From assembly GCA_002840155.1 (NCBI GenBank), contig PGZH01000012.1:142179-206178 (forward strand): a stretch of DNA of 64,000 nt, written 5' to 3'. Every line of letters begins with the position of its first letter. The stretch's first letter is position 1. The notes under the pieces are model-generated. The model had not been told where the DNA came from. It ran no database searches and worked only from the letters and a program-made list of their open reading frames with translations. Below are positions 63,029-64,000 of the stretch, piece after piece. The translations under genes were made by a program, and so were the position numbers. Source of the DNA: Gammaproteobacteria bacterium HGW-Gammaproteobacteria-13. GTDB lineage: Bacteria > Pseudomonadota > Gammaproteobacteria > Pseudomonadales > Pseudomonadaceae.

Positions 63029-64000
63029 ATGAGCACAGCCAACAAACCCCTCGCCGGCCTGAAAGTGATTGAGCTCGGCACCCTGATCGCTGGCCCGTTT
63101 GCCTCGCGCATCTGCGCCGAGTTTGGCGCCGAGGTGATCAAGGTCGAGTCACCGGATGGCGGCGACCCGCTGCGCAAGTGGCGCAAGCTGTATGAGGGCA
63201 CTTCGCTGTGGTGGTTTGTGCAGGCGCGCAACAAGCAGTCGATCACCCTTAACCTCAAGCACGAGGCCGGGCGTGAGGTATTGAAGAAGCTGCTCAGCGA
63301 GGCCGACATCCTTATTGAGAACTTCCGCCCTGGCGTGCTGGAAAAACTCGGCTTGGGCTGGGAGGTACTGCACGCACTGAATCCGAAACTGGTAATGGTG
63401 CGCCTGTCGGGCTTCGGTCAAACAGGCCCGATGAAGGATCAACCAGGTTTCGGCGCCGTGGGCGAATCCATGGGCGGGTTGCGTTACATCACCGGTTTCG
63501 AGGACCGCCCGCCGGTGCGCACCGGCATCAGCATTGGCGACTCGATTGCTGCGCTGTGGGGCGTGATCGGCGCATTGATGGCACTGCGTCATCGTGAAAT
63601 GAACGGCGGCAGCGGCCAGGTGGTAGACGTGGCACTGTATGAGGCGATCTTCGCCATGATGGAGTCCATGGTGCCGGAGTTCGATGTGTTCGGTTTTATC
63701 CGCGAGCGCACTGGCAACATCATGCCCGGCATCACCCCCTCCTCCATCCACACCAGCAGTGACGGCAAACATATCCAGATCGGCGCCAACGGTGATGCGA
63801 TCTTCAAGCGCTTTATGCAGGCCATCGGCCGCCAGGACCTGGCCGACGACGCGACCTTGGCCAGCAATGACGGCCGTGATGCGCGGCGCGATGAAATCTA
63901 TGGCGTGATTGATCGCTGGGTCGGCTCACTGCCGCTGCAGCAGGTGCTCGATAGACTGAACCAGGCCGAGGTGCCTGCCAGCCGCATTTTCAGCGCCGAG
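63029..64000 (+). CDS. CaiB/BaiF-family (class III) CoA-transferase, 3' end outside window
   Basis: The first 324 residues of a type III CoA-transferase (PF02515). Motifs include LKVIELGTLIAGPFASRICA at the N-terminus, FGAEVIKVESPDGGDPLRKW, SITLNLKHEAGREVLKKLLS, LIENFRPGVLEKLGLGWEVL and GQVVDVALYEAIFAMMESMV, where Asp200 is the expected catalytic aspartate. Such enzymes move CoA between carboxylic acids, for example formate/oxalate, carnitine or succinate/mesaconate. The substrate cannot be set from this sequence. GGAAG lies five bases before the ATG. The reading frame is open at the window's last base. Confidence 0.94.
   Translation, partial: MSTANKPLAGLKVIELGTLIAGPFASRICAEFGAEVIKVESPDGGDPLRKWRKLYEGTSLWWFVQARNKQSITLNLKHEAGREVLKKLLSEADILIENFRPGVLEKLGLGWEVLHALNPKLVMVRLSGFGQTGPMKDQPGFGAVGESMGGLRYITGFEDRPPVRTGISIGDSIAALWGVIGALMALRHREMNGGSGQVVDVALYEAIFAMMESMVPEFDVFGFIRERTGNIMPGITPSSIHTSSDGKHIQIGANGDAIFKRFMQAIGRQDLADDATLASNDGRDARRDEIYGVIDRWVGSLPLQQVLDRLNQAEVPASRIFSAE

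Overview
The window is 64 kb of high-GC gammaproteobacterial chromosome. It is almost certainly from the genus Pseudomonas: the adk-ppc, lysS-prfB and recJ-yaeQ neighbourhoods, a RAYT transposase surrounded by GTAGGAGCGG...CCGCGA REP elements, and the codon usage all fit. Two end genes are cut by the window: an ABC exporter at the left edge and a CaiB/BaiF CoA-transferase at the right edge. I saw no rRNA, tRNA, CRISPR array, phage or complete insertion sequence other than the RAYT/REP unit.

Layout. 0-3.2 kb: ABC exporter end, MgtC/SapB protein, RAYT transposase among REPs, FemAB/GNAT-like DUF482 protein. 3.3-7.4 kb: an OprP/OprO-type porin, then a four-gene hvfABCD-like operon (Cys-rich EGKCG-repeat peptide, DUF692/MNIO enzyme, DUF2063 partner, DoxX membrane protein), predicted to make a copper-binding modified peptide. 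7.6-15 kb: plsB, a dCache-type chemoreceptor, MltF-like lytic transglycosylase, DUF4197 protein. 15-18.6 kb: an AT-rich island with a PARIS-like defence pair (AAA ATPase plus DUF4435 Toprim protein). The ATPase gene is broken by an in-frame stop, apparently caused by two compensating one-base indels. The island is followed by repeat-rich non-coding DNA. 18.6-28 kb: Na+/solute symporter, DUF3857 transglutaminase-like protein, RND pump and adaptor with a divergent TetR regulator. A second copy of the RND pump's 3' end lies 2.5 kb downstream of the real one.

28-41 kb: housekeeping and conserved Pseudomonas genes: rsmJ, an EF-hand-like protein, extensin-like and DUF72 proteins, tsaB, an e(P4)-like phosphatase, adk, ppc, an AIM24-family protein, a DUF1704 metallopeptidase-like protein. 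41-51.6 kb: TetR regulator, lysS, prfB with its programmed +1 frameshift, a membrane diguanylate cyclase, DUF533 protein, LapG-like protease, recJ, yaeQ.

51.6-62.7 kb: a long minus-strand gene set that reads as one membrane/DNA-stress module: DUF2170 (YjfI-like), PspA-family protein, YqiJ-like OB protein, YqiK-like flotillin, a TerB-like small protein, a 1752-residue AAA+ 'DNA repair ATPase' (DUF3686), a rhomboid protease and a single-HKD PLD nuclease-like protein. The families are known, but their joint role is not, and this is the most promising functional unknown here. The PARIS-like locus, the hvf operon and the flotillin/PspA/ATPase operon are the three systems most worth follow-up.
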